DNA of 64,000 nt from an uncultured Eubacteriales bacterium (GTDB taxonomy: Bacteria > Bacillota > Clostridia > Oscillospirales > UBA644), in the NCBI GenBank assembly GCA_905207625.1, contig CAJLLT010000007.1, positions 23,872 through 87,871 of the forward strand, read 5' to 3'. Made by a program: the position numbers and the translations under genes. The notes beneath the pieces were generated by a model. It searched no databases and had not been told where the DNA came from. It worked only from the letters and a program-made list of their open reading frames with translations. This document shows positions 24,977-33,360 of the stretch, in pieces; positions within the stretch are counted from its first letter, which is position 1; every line of letters starts with the position of its first letter.

Positions 24977-25459
24977 TCAGTTTTTATCCGACACCGTTTC
25001 TTTTACGGTATCGCTTGAATGACAAATAACTTTGACCCCTTCGATCCGGTCTACAACAACCTGTTGTCCCTGATCAATAACTTCCCCGTCCGCCGACCGT
25101 GCCATCCATCTGTTTCCGGATATGAGCACCGACCCGGTTTCGGCCGTATTATCGATTTTTTCTTCAACTACGGCAGTCTGCCCCACCACGGTATCCGCAT
25201 TGGTAGCAACTATGGACGGTTTGAGTTTTTTACGCACAAGAGGCCTCGTGAGTACAAGAGACGCAACGGACACCGTCAGAAATACGATCAGGCACGCCCA
25301 TTCGGGAAGTCCGAAAAGAGAAACTATCAGCGCCGCAAGCGCACCCGCAGCAAACCAGATCGTAACCAGACTTGCGGTCACGGCTTCAATAACAACAAAA
25401 ACAATAAGCAAAGCAAGCCAGACATAGGTCACATCAAAATTTCCGAATATTTCGGGCAA
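24977..25459 (-). CDS. NfeD family membrane protein
   Basis: About 160 residues: three membrane segments (to about 80), then a small OB-fold C-terminal domain (GQTAVVEEKIDNTAETGSVLISG). This is the short NfeD type without the ClpP-like protease domain. It partners the SPFH protein. The start is read as TTG 25459, eight bases after GGAGG; ATG 25474 and GTG 25489 are in frame but lack a ribosome site, and 25489 is too close to the promoter. Confidence 0.85.
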   Translation of the reverse strand: MPEIFGNFDVTYVWLALLIVFVVIEAVTASLVTIWFAAGALAALIVSLFGLPEWACLIVFLTVSVASLVLTRPLVRKKLKPSIVATNADTVVGQTAVVEEKIDNTAETGSVLISGNRWMARSADGEVIDQGQQVVVDRIEGVKVICHSSDTVKETVSDKN

Positions 25460-25500
25460 ATCCAGCACCTCCATTCCACAGAGGTTCACTCTGTAGCAAT

Positions 25501-25529
25501 ATTATAGCATACTTTTATACGATTTGCAA
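25501..25529 (-). promoter_or_regulatory. Promoter for nfeD-SPFH
   Basis: Minus strand TTGCAA (25529-25524), 17 bp, TATAAT (25506-25501). Confidence 0.75.
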
Positions 25530-25531
25530 GT

Positions 25532-25567
25532 ACCCGGAAAACTTTTTCAGCGTCCGGGTCATATAAT
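25532..25567 (+). promoter_or_regulatory. Inverted repeat and -10 box before the DUF3343 gene
   Basis: ACCCGGA (25532-25538) and TCCGGGT (25553-25559) surround the place of the -35 box. TATAAT lies at 25562-25567. The -35 sequence is poor, so the promoter may need an activator, or the repeat may be an operator. Confidence 0.4.
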
Positions 25568-25602
25568 GTAAAAGAACTGAAACAGAAAGAACGGATAATC
25601 CG

Positions 25603-25827
25603 ATGACATATAAATGTATACTTGTAAAATCGTCAACCTATGCACAGAAAGCGGCTGGAATACTCTCCAGAAAAGGGATAAACGCCTACGTCACCCGGCA
25701 GACTTTCAACAGTAAATACGGCTGCGCCCGTTGCATTAAAGTTTCGGATAAAGATGTGCAGAAAGCAAAAGAGATCATGCGCAATGAGGGCATCCCCCTT
25801 ACCGGAGATGTGTACGACTATGAATAA
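25603..25827 (+). CDS. DUF3343 family protein (putative Se/S carrier)
   Basis: 74 residues, typical for DUF3343: an alpha-beta fold starting YKCILVKSSTYAQKAAGILSRKGI and including YGCARCIKVSDKD with two Cys. Members are encoded beside cysteine desulfurase-like and selenium genes and are proposed sulfur or selenium carriers. Here the class V aminotransferase gene overlaps the 3' end by eight bases, which supports a joint function. Confidence 0.78.
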   Translation: MTYKCILVKSSTYAQKAAGILSRKGINAYVTRQTFNSKYGCARCIKVSDKDVQKAKEIMRNEGIPLTGDVYDYE

Positions 25828-26944
25828 TACCGTATACCTTGACAACGCCGCATCAAGCTTCCCCAAGCCCCCGTGCGTATTCAGGGCAGTTCTGTCCGCG
25901 ATATCCGAAAATGCGGCAAATCCGGGAAGAAGCGGACATTTCATGTCAGAACAGGCTGCAATACGGGTTTTCAATGCACGTCACACTGTTGCGGAGTACT
26001 TCGGACTGAGCGGCGGAGAAGAAAACGTTATTTTCACTCTCAACGCGACCCATGCGATAAACACCGTCATTAACGGAGTTCTCCAGAACGGAGGACATGC
26101 GCTTATCTCAGATATGGAACACAATTCGGTCCTGAGACCCCTGGAAGCACTCAGTCGCAGGGGGAATGTGCGCTATGACGCGGTCAGAACCGTAACCGGA
26201 GGTGCGGCGGATTTCATACCCGCTTTCAGACGTGATACAAAACTTGTTTTCGTTACCCACGCCTCAAATGTTACGGGACAAATGCTGGATATTGCGGATA
26301 TCGGAAAGGCCTGCAGGCAAAGAGGGATCCTGTTTGCCGTTGACGCATCCCAGACTGCCGGACATCTGAGATATGATCTTTCAAAGTTACCGGTGGATTT
26401 TGTTTGTACTGCGGGACACAAAGGACTTTTCGGTCCTCAGGGAACGGGATTGTTGCTCCTGAACACAAAATATCCTCTTCCTCCGCTGCTTTACGGCGGA
26501 ACAGGTACCATGTCAATGAGCGCTTCCCAGCCGCAGATACGTCCTGAAGCTTACGAAAGCGGAACTGTGAATACCCCCGGGATTCTCGGTCTCGCCGCAG
26601 GTATTGATTTTCTGAGAAAAAATGCCGATGCGCTGGCGTCAAACGAGCGTAACGCCTACGAATACGCACTGACCCGATTGAAAAAAACCGACGGAATAAC
26701 CGTACTGACTCCCGAAAACAGCATCTCTTCCCTTCTGGCTTTCAATGTACGTGATCTTCATTCGGAAAAAGTGACCGAAATACTCAGCCAGAACGGGATA
26801 TGCGTACGTGGCGGCTATCACTGTTCCATGCTGATGCACAGAAAACTGGGAACAGAAGCTACTGGTGTTGTAAGAGCCTCCTTCGGAGGTTTCAATACCG
26901 TAACGGATGCGGAAAAACTAATTTTTTGCTTAAAAAAATGTTAA
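25820..26944 (+). CDS. Class V aminotransferase, cysteine desulfurase-like
   Basis: 374 residues, SufS/CsdA-like in outline. It opens VYLDNAASSFPKP. VDASQTAGH carries the PLP-ring Asp, and the Schiff-base Lys is in TAGHKGLFGPQGTG (about 200). VRGGYHCS holds the candidate sulfur-accepting Cys near the C-terminus. The longer frame from 25754 would overlap DUF3343 more deeply and lacks a ribosome site. A role in sulfur or selenium mobilisation with the DUF3343 protein is likely; the exact acceptor is unknown. Confidence 0.85.
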   Translation: MNNTVYLDNAASSFPKPPCVFRAVLSAISENAANPGRSGHFMSEQAAIRVFNARHTVAEYFGLSGGEENVIFTLNATHAINTVINGVLQNGGHALISDMEHNSVLRPLEALSRRGNVRYDAVRTVTGGAADFIPAFRRDTKLVFVTHASNVTGQMLDIADIGKACRQRGILFAVDASQTAGHLRYDLSKLPVDFVCTAGHKGLFGPQGTGLLLLNTKYPLPPLLYGGTGTMSMSASQPQIRPEAYESGTVNTPGILGLAAGIDFLRKNADALASNERNAYEYALTRLKKTDGITVLTPENSISSLLAFNVRDLHSEKVTEILSQNGICVRGGYHCSMLMHRKLGTEATGVVRASFGGFNTVTDAEKLIFCLKKC

Positions 26945-26959
26945 ATAATAAAAATATAC

Positions 26960-26988
26960 TTGATTTTCCACGGAATAACTGTTATAAT
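26960..26988 (+). promoter_or_regulatory. Promoter for the cdaA operon
   Basis: TTGATT (26960-26965), 17 bp, TATAAT (26983-26988). Confidence 0.7.
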
Positions 26989-27081
26989 GTAACTGAAAAT
27001 ACTTAACAGCAGGTTTTGTGGAATATCACGGTGTGCCCGTTCGCCGGAAGAAACGGGATCTTACAGATAACGGGAGTATCA

Positions 27082-27948
27082 ATGGTTGACTTTTTCAAGA
27101 ATATGTGGAGCTTTATAGCCACAACCATAACCCACATCAGCATTTTTGACATAGTCGATATACTTCTGGTGTCGGTTCTTGTTTATACGGTCATTAAATT
27201 TGCCCGGGACACCCGCGCCGCACAGCTTTTCAAGGGAATTATACTGCTGATAATTCTCCTGCAGGTCGCCGAACTACTCAACCTTTCCGCAACCCGTTAT
27301 ATTCTGAATTCATGTCTTGAATTCGGTGTTCTTGCGGTCATAATCCTTTTCCAGCCCGAGCTCCGCAATGTTCTGGAGAAAATGGGACGGAAAAGTTTCG
27401 GAAAGATCATAATCGGACAGGACGAAGAGGGAAAGAGCGAAGAAAGTACAAAGGAAATGATCTCCAACCTGACCAAAGCGGTCAGTAATTTCTCCGCGAC
27501 AAAGACCGGTGCCCTTATAGTAATCGAACGTATAACAAAACTCGGGAATATAATATCCACCGGAAAAGTGCTTGATGCATCCACGACCCCCGAACTTGTA
27601 ATGAATATTTTCTTCAACAAGGCGCCTCTGCATGACGGCGCAATGATAATCCGGAACAACAGGATCATTGCCGCCGGATGTATCCTTCCCCTGTCGGACA
27701 ACCTTAATGACCCCGAACTGGGAACACGCCACAGGGCAGGACTGGGAATGAGTGAAAACTCCGACGCCATAGTTATCATTGTTTCGGAAGAAACGGGCAT
27801 AATCTCAACGGCAATAGACGGCAAATTGACAAGAAGACTTACACCGGATGCCCTTGCGAACACGCTTACAAAGCTGCTTATGGCAAAGAAGGATGAGAAA
27901 AAGGAATTTCTCCCCTCACTCTGGAAAGGACGTAAAAAAGAGAAATGA
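27082..27948 (+). CDS. cdaA: Diadenylate cyclase CdaA
   Basis: 288 residues. It makes cyclic di-AMP from two ATP at the membrane. Three N-terminal membrane segments (to about 80) are followed by a DAC domain with the catalytic LHDGAMII (about 182-189) and GTRHRAG (about 212-218). The start is ATG 27082 with GGGAG before it; the frame extends to 27016 without a ribosome site. cdaR follows with a 4-bp ATGA overlap, the conserved arrangement in Firmicutes. Confidence 0.95.
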   Translation: MVDFFKNMWSFIATTITHISIFDIVDILLVSVLVYTVIKFARDTRAAQLFKGIILLIILLQVAELLNLSATRYILNSCLEFGVLAVIILFQPELRNVLEKMGRKSFGKIIIGQDEEGKSEESTKEMISNLTKAVSNFSATKTGALIVIERITKLGNIISTGKVLDASTTPELVMNIFFNKAPLHDGAMIIRNNRIIAAGCILPLSDNLNDPELGTRHRAGLGMSENSDAIVIIVSEETGIISTAIDGKLTRRLTPDALANTLTKLLMAKKDEKKEFLPSLWKGRKKEK

Positions 27949-29213
27949 GCAAGATAACTGATTTTTTCAAGTCCCTGATTGCCAGAGACGGAATCGTCCG
28001 GATTATTTCTCTCGTTCTCGCTATAGGACTGTGGCTTTATATCGTCAACATAGCTGATCCCAGCACCACAAGGGAATATACCGATATTCCCGTGCAGTTC
28101 AATTATGAAGGCTCAACGGCGGATACCAATGAACTCATGCCTTTACTTGCTAGTACCGTTTTTACCGTGAACGTCAAGGTTTCCGGTCCGAGGACCAGTT
28201 TTATTAATTTTTCAAAATACAAGATAACAGCAAAACTCAACATGAATTCGGTCGGTGCAGAGGGTACCTACAATATCCCGATATACGTATCGACCGCCGA
28301 TGAGGCTCTCTCCTGCGAAATCGTCGGTGACAATTACGTTTCAATAGAGTTCAAAAAGAGGGCAAAAGCGGTCATCAACCTACAGTACGAGAAGATCGGA
28401 AATTATGTTTCCGGTTATGTGGAGACAAATGTCAACATTGAGCCCTCCACCGTTACGGTCTCGGGCCCGAGAGACGTGGTTGAGCGCATCAGTACCGCTT
28501 CCGCAAAGGTTTCCGTAATAGGCTACAAGGAAAACTTTACAAAACTTGTTGATATTTCCCTTTTTGATGCAAACGGGGCGGCAGTAGACCGCACCTTCCT
28601 TACCCTTGATGTCACCCAGGCGTATATTGACGTAGATCTCGAATATCAGAAGGAAGTTCCTTTCCGGCTGAGCCTTGTAAACCGCTACGGAGGCGATGAA
28701 TCCTCGTATGCCGTGGTTAATTTTTCCACTCCGACGATCGTCCTGAGAGGACCTGAAGATATTCTCTCGGGAATTGAATCAATAGATGTCGGACCGGTAT
28801 ATCTTGATACCATTAAAGCCTCGCATATGACCTTTACCCTGCCCGTGACTTTGCCGGGCCAGATAACATCTGTAGACGAGATAACTCAGGTTACCGCCGA
28901 CGTTTCCCTCGGCACCCCGAAGACAAAGACTTTCACACTCGATAAAAATATCCTGCAAAAAACGGAGTTTCTCAACCTTGATCCGGCATATACAGCCGCG
29001 GTCACAACCAGAAGTCTTAAAGTTGCCCTCCGTGCTCAGTCGGACGTTATCGATGACATAAGTGCCGATGATTTCATCCTTTATGTCGATCTCAACGCGA
29101 AAGATCCGGAGACCGGAAAATACCCGCTTTCCATAACTCTTCCCGGATATATTCCCGGCGGTTTTATGGCTCAGTACTACGTTGATGTTGATCTTGAACC
29201 GATAAATCACTGA
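27945..29213 (+). CDS. cdaR: CdaA regulator CdaR (YbbR-domain protein)
   Basis: 422 residues: one N-terminal membrane segment (about 16-37, ISLVLAIGLWLYIVNIADPS) and an extracytoplasmic region with several YbbR repeats (for example IPVQFNYEGS, NLQYEKIGNYVSGY, VPFRLSLVNRYGG). CdaR binds CdaA and modulates its activity. glmM, usually next, is replaced here by a flavoprotein gene. Confidence 0.93.
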   Translation: MSKITDFFKSLIARDGIVRIISLVLAIGLWLYIVNIADPSTTREYTDIPVQFNYEGSTADTNELMPLLASTVFTVNVKVSGPRTSFINFSKYKITAKLNMNSVGAEGTYNIPIYVSTADEALSCEIVGDNYVSIEFKKRAKAVINLQYEKIGNYVSGYVETNVNIEPSTVTVSGPRDVVERISTASAKVSVIGYKENFTKLVDISLFDANGAAVDRTFLTLDVTQAYIDVDLEYQKEVPFRLSLVNRYGGDESSYAVVNFSTPTIVLRGPEDILSGIESIDVGPVYLDTIKASHMTFTLPVTLPGQITSVDEITQVTADVSLGTPKTKTFTLDKNILQKTEFLNLDPAYTAAVTTRSLKVALRAQSDVIDDISADDFILYVDLNAKDPETGKYPLSITLPGYIPGGFMAQYYVDVDLEPINH

Positions 29214-30727
29214 TGAAAATAATTCATAATATCCGATTACCGATATCCTCCTGCAATGAAGACGCTGTCACCGCAGCCCTCAGGCAGGCAAAACTCCCGA
29301 AGGATTCGGATGCCTTCGTATACAGGCGGTCCATTGATGCCAGACGGAACGAAATCACCTATGTCTATTCCGTCGCTGTCCGGGATGTCCGTAACAGAGC
29401 CGACCTTCAGGAACTCGATGAATTTACCCCTGTTTTCAGCAAGAAAAAAGACAAAAATGTTTATATTATCGGCTTCGGTCCCGCCGGAATGTTCTGTGCC
29501 TACGCACTGACTTTGGCGGGACTGTGTCCCGTTGTTGTGGAAAGAGGAAAGCCGGTGGAACAGCGGGCGGAAGATATTGACAGTTTCTTTTCAGGGAAAT
29601 CCCTTGACCCCGATTCTAACGTGCGCTTCGGCGAAGGTGGAGCGGGGACATTTTCCGACGGCAAGCTGACGACCCGGATTAATGATCCGAGATGCCGATT
29701 CATTCTGGAAACCTTTGTCAGATTCGGCGCACCGGAAGAAATACTTTACCTTGCAAAACCCCATATAGGTACGGACATTCTGCGGAAAATAATGGTCAAT
29801 CTGCGTAACGAAATTCTTTCCCGGGGCGGAAGAATACTCTACAGTTCGAAATTTGAGGATTTGGATGTTTCCTCCGGAAAAATCAGAAGTATCACTGTGA
29901 ACGGGGAGCGTTTAGATGCCGAAAACGTCGTTCTCGCCATCGGCAACGGAGCGGATGACACATACTCCATGTTGCTCGGAAAGCCTGTGATGATCTCAGC
30001 GAAACCATTTTCCGTAGGTTTCCGAATGGAACATCTCCAGTCGGACATTGATCGCGCCATATACGGCAAATATGCCGGGGATCACAGGCTTGGAGCCGCC
30101 GACTATTCATTCTACAGACACCTTGACAAAGCCCGGACTCATACAGTATACACCTTCTGTATGTGTCCCGGAGGTCAGGTCATCAATTCATCGTCCGAAC
30201 CAGGAAGACTTGTCACAAACGGCATGAGTTATCATGCCCGGGACGGTAAAAATGCTAATTCAGCGCTTTTGGCAACGGTAAGTTTCGACACCCCGCAGCA
30301 GGGTCTTGATTTCAGAAAAGAAATAGAGAAAAAAGCCTTTGATGTCGCCGGTGGTTTCGCTCCTGTAACATTGGCAAAAGATTTTCTTTCGGCTCATAGC
30401 TCTTCGGGATTCGGCAGGATCACTCCGACCTTTCTTCCCGGAACACAGTTCGGCGATTTTGACAAAATATTCCCGGCTGAAATATCAGGGATGCTTCGCT
30501 CCGGGCTTGCCGCATTCGGGAAAAGCATCTGCGAAAGTCCCGATGCCGTGCTTACGGCTCCGGAAACAGGATCCTCTTCCCCTCTGCGCATACTCCGGAA
30601 CGAAGAGGGGCAGGCTCTGGGAATAAAAGGATTTTACCCCTGCGGCGAAGGTGCAGGCTATGCAGGTGGAATTATGAGTTCTGCGGTGGACGGGCTCCGG
30701 ATCGCGGAAAGTATTCTGAAAGACTGA
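29213..30727 (+). CDS. FAD-dependent dehydrogenase (COG2509 type)
   Basis: 504 residues. An N-terminal 80-residue alpha-beta part is followed by an FAD-binding motif VYIIGFGPAGMFCAYAL (about 83-99), FGEGGAGTFSDGKLTT (about 139-154) and a C-terminal FYPCGEGAGYAGGIMSSAVDG. These fit the uncharacterised COG2509 flavoproteins, related to HI0933-like oxidoreductases. It overlaps cdaR by one base. Substrate unknown. Confidence 0.85.
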   Translation: MKIIHNIRLPISSCNEDAVTAALRQAKLPKDSDAFVYRRSIDARRNEITYVYSVAVRDVRNRADLQELDEFTPVFSKKKDKNVYIIGFGPAGMFCAYALTLAGLCPVVVERGKPVEQRAEDIDSFFSGKSLDPDSNVRFGEGGAGTFSDGKLTTRINDPRCRFILETFVRFGAPEEILYLAKPHIGTDILRKIMVNLRNEILSRGGRILYSSKFEDLDVSSGKIRSITVNGERLDAENVVLAIGNGADDTYSMLLGKPVMISAKPFSVGFRMEHLQSDIDRAIYGKYAGDHRLGAADYSFYRHLDKARTHTVYTFCMCPGGQVINSSSEPGRLVTNGMSYHARDGKNANSALLATVSFDTPQQGLDFRKEIEKKAFDVAGGFAPVTLAKDFLSAHSSSGFGRITPTFLPGTQFGDFDKIFPAEISGMLRSGLAAFGKSICESPDAVLTAPETGSSSPLRILRNEEGQALGIKGFYPCGEGAGYAGGIMSSAVDGLRIAESILKD

Positions 30728-30735
30728 GGTTTACA

Positions 30736-31173
30736 ATGACAGTTTCCGGCCGTGTCGTTAGAATAAAAGACGGAACAGCACTTGTAAAGGTCCAAAGACC
30801 GCAAGGCTGTGAACATTGTGAAAATGTTTCCTTTTGCAAAGAGAAGCAGACAGAAATAATGGCAAAGGATACTTTGGGGGTAAAAGTCGGAGATACGGTC
30901 AGTGTCACCATTCCGAAATCCCCTCTGACCTGGCTGAGTTTACTTTATACATTCCTGGTTCCCGTAGCAATCATTTTTGCGGCTTACGGTCTTTTTTTGC
31001 TCTCACCGTATACCCTGATTCTCACCGCATGCCTTATCACAGGCTACTATCTCGGACTCAGAAAGCTGGAAAAGAAAGTTTCGGGAGCCGAAATCACTTC
31101 TTTTATAACAGAAAGCGAAAACAGTTGTCGCTGTTGCGGCACGGAGGTCAGGAATGAAGAAAAACAGTCTTAA
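30736..31173 (+). CDS. RseC/MucC-like protein (SoxR reducing system)
   Basis: 145 residues: an N-terminal domain with Cys motif CEHCENVSFC (about 26-35), two membrane segments (about 63-100) and a C-terminal Cys cluster ENSCRCCGTE. The family includes RseC, linked to SoxR reduction and to Rnf-type electron transport. No rnf genes are in the window. GAGG precedes the start; only nine bases separate it from the flavoprotein gene, so a redox link is plausible. Confidence 0.8.
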   Translation: MTVSGRVVRIKDGTALVKVQRPQGCEHCENVSFCKEKQTEIMAKDTLGVKVGDTVSVTIPKSPLTWLSLLYTFLVPVAIIFAAYGLFLLSPYTLILTACLITGYYLGLRKLEKKVSGAEITSFITESENSCRCCGTEVRNEEKQS

Positions 31174-31867
31174 GAGAAGACAGCGAATATATTCCCTGCT
31201 GTTCCGCGTATGTGTTGCCGTTTTTGCTGTTTCGGCGATCTTTGCTATTGTCGCGACCGTCACACATGCCCTCAGAGACAGAACGTCTTCTTTACCTGCA
31301 AATCCGCCCACCGAACCGGCGACTGAACCGATGACCGAGCCTGAGACGGAAACTGAAACTTTACCTGAACCCAAGAGTGAACTGGATCAGTTTATAGATC
31401 TGACGGTAGCTTATGCCATGTGCCAGCCTGAATATCCCGTCAATGAAAACGGAGAGACAAAGTACGGAGCGTTATTCGGACACCCTAAGGCGCAGTGGTG
31501 TACGGAATTTGTGATGTGGTGTCTGCTTCAGGCGGAAAAGGACATGGATACAGACTATATCGGGACAGTCTTCCCTTACCGAGACTGGTCCGGCGGCTGT
31601 GTTGAAAAATACAAGGAATGGGGCAGGCTCCGTTATGCTGAATCCGGATATGTTCCGAAAAAAGGCGATCTTGTTTTCTTTAAGGTCCTGTCGGATTCCG
31701 CAACGGATCACACCGGTCTCGTGATCGGCACAACAGAGGAAAACGGTCAGATATACGTTCTGACTATAGAAGGCAACATCCCTACGGACGAAATAAAGTG
31801 CATCAGGCAAAGAAAGCTGCCGCTCAATGACAGAACACTGTACGCATACGGGACATTTGCGGATTAG
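31154..31867 (+). CDS. Membrane-anchored CHAP-domain amidase/peptidase
   Basis: 237 residues. Basic N-terminus, membrane anchor (about 13-37), linker NPPTEPATEPMTEPETETET (about 51-70), then a CHAP-type cysteine hydrolase domain with Cys in KAQWCTEFVMW (about 115) and His in TDHTGLVIG (about 185). Predicted to cut peptidoglycan peptides outside the cell. It overlaps the RseC-like gene by 20 bp and has GGAGGT before ATG. The linker matches those of the amidase, CotH and M23 proteins in this window. Confidence 0.82.
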   Translation: MKKNSLKRRQRIYSLLFRVCVAVFAVSAIFAIVATVTHALRDRTSSLPANPPTEPATEPMTEPETETETLPEPKSELDQFIDLTVAYAMCQPEYPVNENGETKYGALFGHPKAQWCTEFVMWCLLQAEKDMDTDYIGTVFPYRDWSGGCVEKYKEWGRLRYAESGYVPKKGDLVFFKVLSDSATDHTGLVIGTTEENGQIYVLTIEGNIPTDEIKCIRQRKLPLNDRTLYAYGTFAD

Positions 31868-31886
31868 TTTTGGTACATTTTTGTTA

Positions 31887-31915
31887 TTGTCAAATCCCGA
31901 AAATTTTTATATAAT
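31887..31915 (+). promoter_or_regulatory. Promoter for the mecA-like gene
   Basis: TTGTCA (31887-31892), 17 bp, TATAAT (31910-31915). Confidence 0.65.
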
Positions 31916-31945
31916 GGTATTAAGAATGCTTTCGGGAGGCGCAAT

Positions 31946-32527
31946 ATGCTCATTGAACAGATAAACGAAGATAAAATAAAAGCAGTGGTTGACGAGGAGG
32001 AACAAAAGGAATACGGAATAACCTATGAATCCATGAACTACAGCGACTCCAATACCCGAAGGCTTTGCGAGGACATAATGCAGCGTGCCCGGTCCGAGGT
32101 GGGCTTTACGGTCGGAGACTCAAAACTGCTTGTCGAGGCCCGACTCTGTTCCAACGGTTCTGTTGCCCTTTATCTGTCAAAGATTCTCCGTAATGAAGCC
32201 GAAGAAAAGGATGAACTCTTCGGTCAGGTAATAAGATTTGACAATGTAAATGCTTTGATTGACGGAATTACAACTTTTATACCCTACGACGATAAGCTCT
32301 GCCACAGCAATCTTTACAGTTATGCCGGCAACTACTATCTGTATTTTGAAATACTCTGCAAGCATTCTCAGGCTAAACGTCTTCTCCGGGATCTGCTGGA
32401 GTTTTCCGTAAGAACCCGCTACAGTGCGGCTTTTCTTGACGAACACGCTCAGATAATAACCGAACATACTGCGGTGCAGGAAATGTGCCGCGGAAGAAAG
32501 TACTCACAGCTTAATATTCGCCGTTAG
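31946..32527 (+). CDS. MecA-like ClpC adaptor protein
   Basis: 193 residues. N-terminal MLIEQINEDKIKAVVDEEEQKEYGITYESMNY matches the substrate-binding half of MecA/YpbH; the C-terminal half contains YNYYLYFEI-like segments (GNYYLYFEILCKHSQAKRLL). MecA delivers proteins to ClpCP and restrains competence in Bacillus. The acidic linker is short. TAG stop; a terminator follows, so it is monocistronic. Confidence 0.78.
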   Translation: MLIEQINEDKIKAVVDEEEQKEYGITYESMNYSDSNTRRLCEDIMQRARSEVGFTVGDSKLLVEARLCSNGSVALYLSKILRNEAEEKDELFGQVIRFDNVNALIDGITTFIPYDDKLCHSNLYSYAGNYYLYFEILCKHSQAKRLLRDLLEFSVRTRYSAAFLDEHAQIITEHTAVQEMCRGRKYSQLNIRR

Positions 32528-32550
32528 ATACCGGCTTTCGGAAACGTTGC

Positions 32551-32585
32551 GCGGATCGGTAATTTTTACCGGTCCGCATATTTTT
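32551..32585 (+). terminator. Terminator after the mecA-like gene
   Basis: GCGGATCGGTAA and TTACCGGTCCGC (one wobble), then ATATTTTTAT. Confidence 0.82.
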
Positions 32586-32696
32586 ATACGCAAAAGGTTA
32601 AAATCACTGCCGTGTTTTTGTTTCCAAAACGGAATAATATTCATTTTTCTGCAAACAATACATGTACAACCAATGATAATAAAGGGGTTTTTAAAT

Positions 32697-33239
32697 ATGA
32701 AAGCAACAGGCATAGTCAGAAGGATAGACGATCTCGGCCGCGTCGTAATTCCGAAGGAAATACGGCGGACAATGCGGATCCGGGAGGGCGATCCTCTGGA
32801 AATCTATACGGAAAAAGACGGAGAAGTTATTTTTAAAAAGTATTCCCCGATCGGAGAACTTGCAAATTTTGTCCACGCATACTGCGAAACGCTGAACCGT
32901 TCAACGGGGATAACCGTTGCCATCGCCGATAAAGATTCGATTATCGCGGCTTCCGGTTCCCACAAAAAAGAACTGGTCGAAAAGAAAATTTCAACCGAGA
33001 CGGAAAAGCTGCTTGAACAGCGTCAGACCTATATTTACAGGGTTGGCGAACGTCGTATACCTGTCAGCGATTTTACCGAAAAACTTCATGTCGGAGTGTG
33101 TTCACCCATAGTTGTTGACGGTGACATCATCGGTGCGATAATACTGCTGGTTGACGATATGGGAGCATCTGCATCGGAAATGGATGTCAAACTCGTTTCC
33201 GCATCCGCCCAGCTCCTTGCAAGGCAGCTCGAAAGCTGA
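32697..33239 (+). CDS. spoVT: Stage V sporulation protein T
   Basis: 180 residues: an N-terminal AbrB-type swapped-hairpin DNA-binding domain (MKATGIVRRIDDLGRVVIPKEIRR, 1-50) and a C-terminal GAF-like domain (about 55-178). SpoVT is a forespore regulator acting late in sporulation. ATG 32697 with AAAGGGG upstream is chosen; the frame opening at 32547 runs through the previous terminator. It is flanked by terminators on both sides. Confidence 0.95.
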   Translation: MKATGIVRRIDDLGRVVIPKEIRRTMRIREGDPLEIYTEKDGEVIFKKYSPIGELANFVHAYCETLNRSTGITVAIADKDSIIAASGSHKKELVEKKISTETEKLLEQRQTYIYRVGERRIPVSDFTEKLHVGVCSPIVVDGDIIGAIILLVDDMGASASEMDVKLVSASAQLLARQLES

Positions 33240-33240
33240 A

Positions 33241-33274
33241 AATTACCCGATGCTGTACGCATCGGGTAATTTTT
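33241..33274 (+). terminator. Terminator after spoVT
   Basis: AATTACCCGATGC and GCATCGGGTAATT with a 5-nt loop, then TTT. Confidence 0.85.
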
Positions 33275-33296
33275 ACCGAAATTTCAGCGTTACATG

Positions 33297-33325
33297 TTGA
33301 CTTTAGCGGAAAAATGTGGTATCAT
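33297..33325 (+). promoter_or_regulatory. Promoter for the Mrp ATPase gene
   Basis: TTGACT (33297-33302), 17 bp, TATCAT (33320-33325). Confidence 0.65.
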
Positions 33326-33360
33326 CAGAACCAAAGTAAAGTGAAACAGAGGTTTACGCA

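Noticed and set aside
32547..32696. N-terminal extension of SpoVT
   Set aside because: It crosses the terminator of the previous gene; the AbrB domain starts at ATG 32697.
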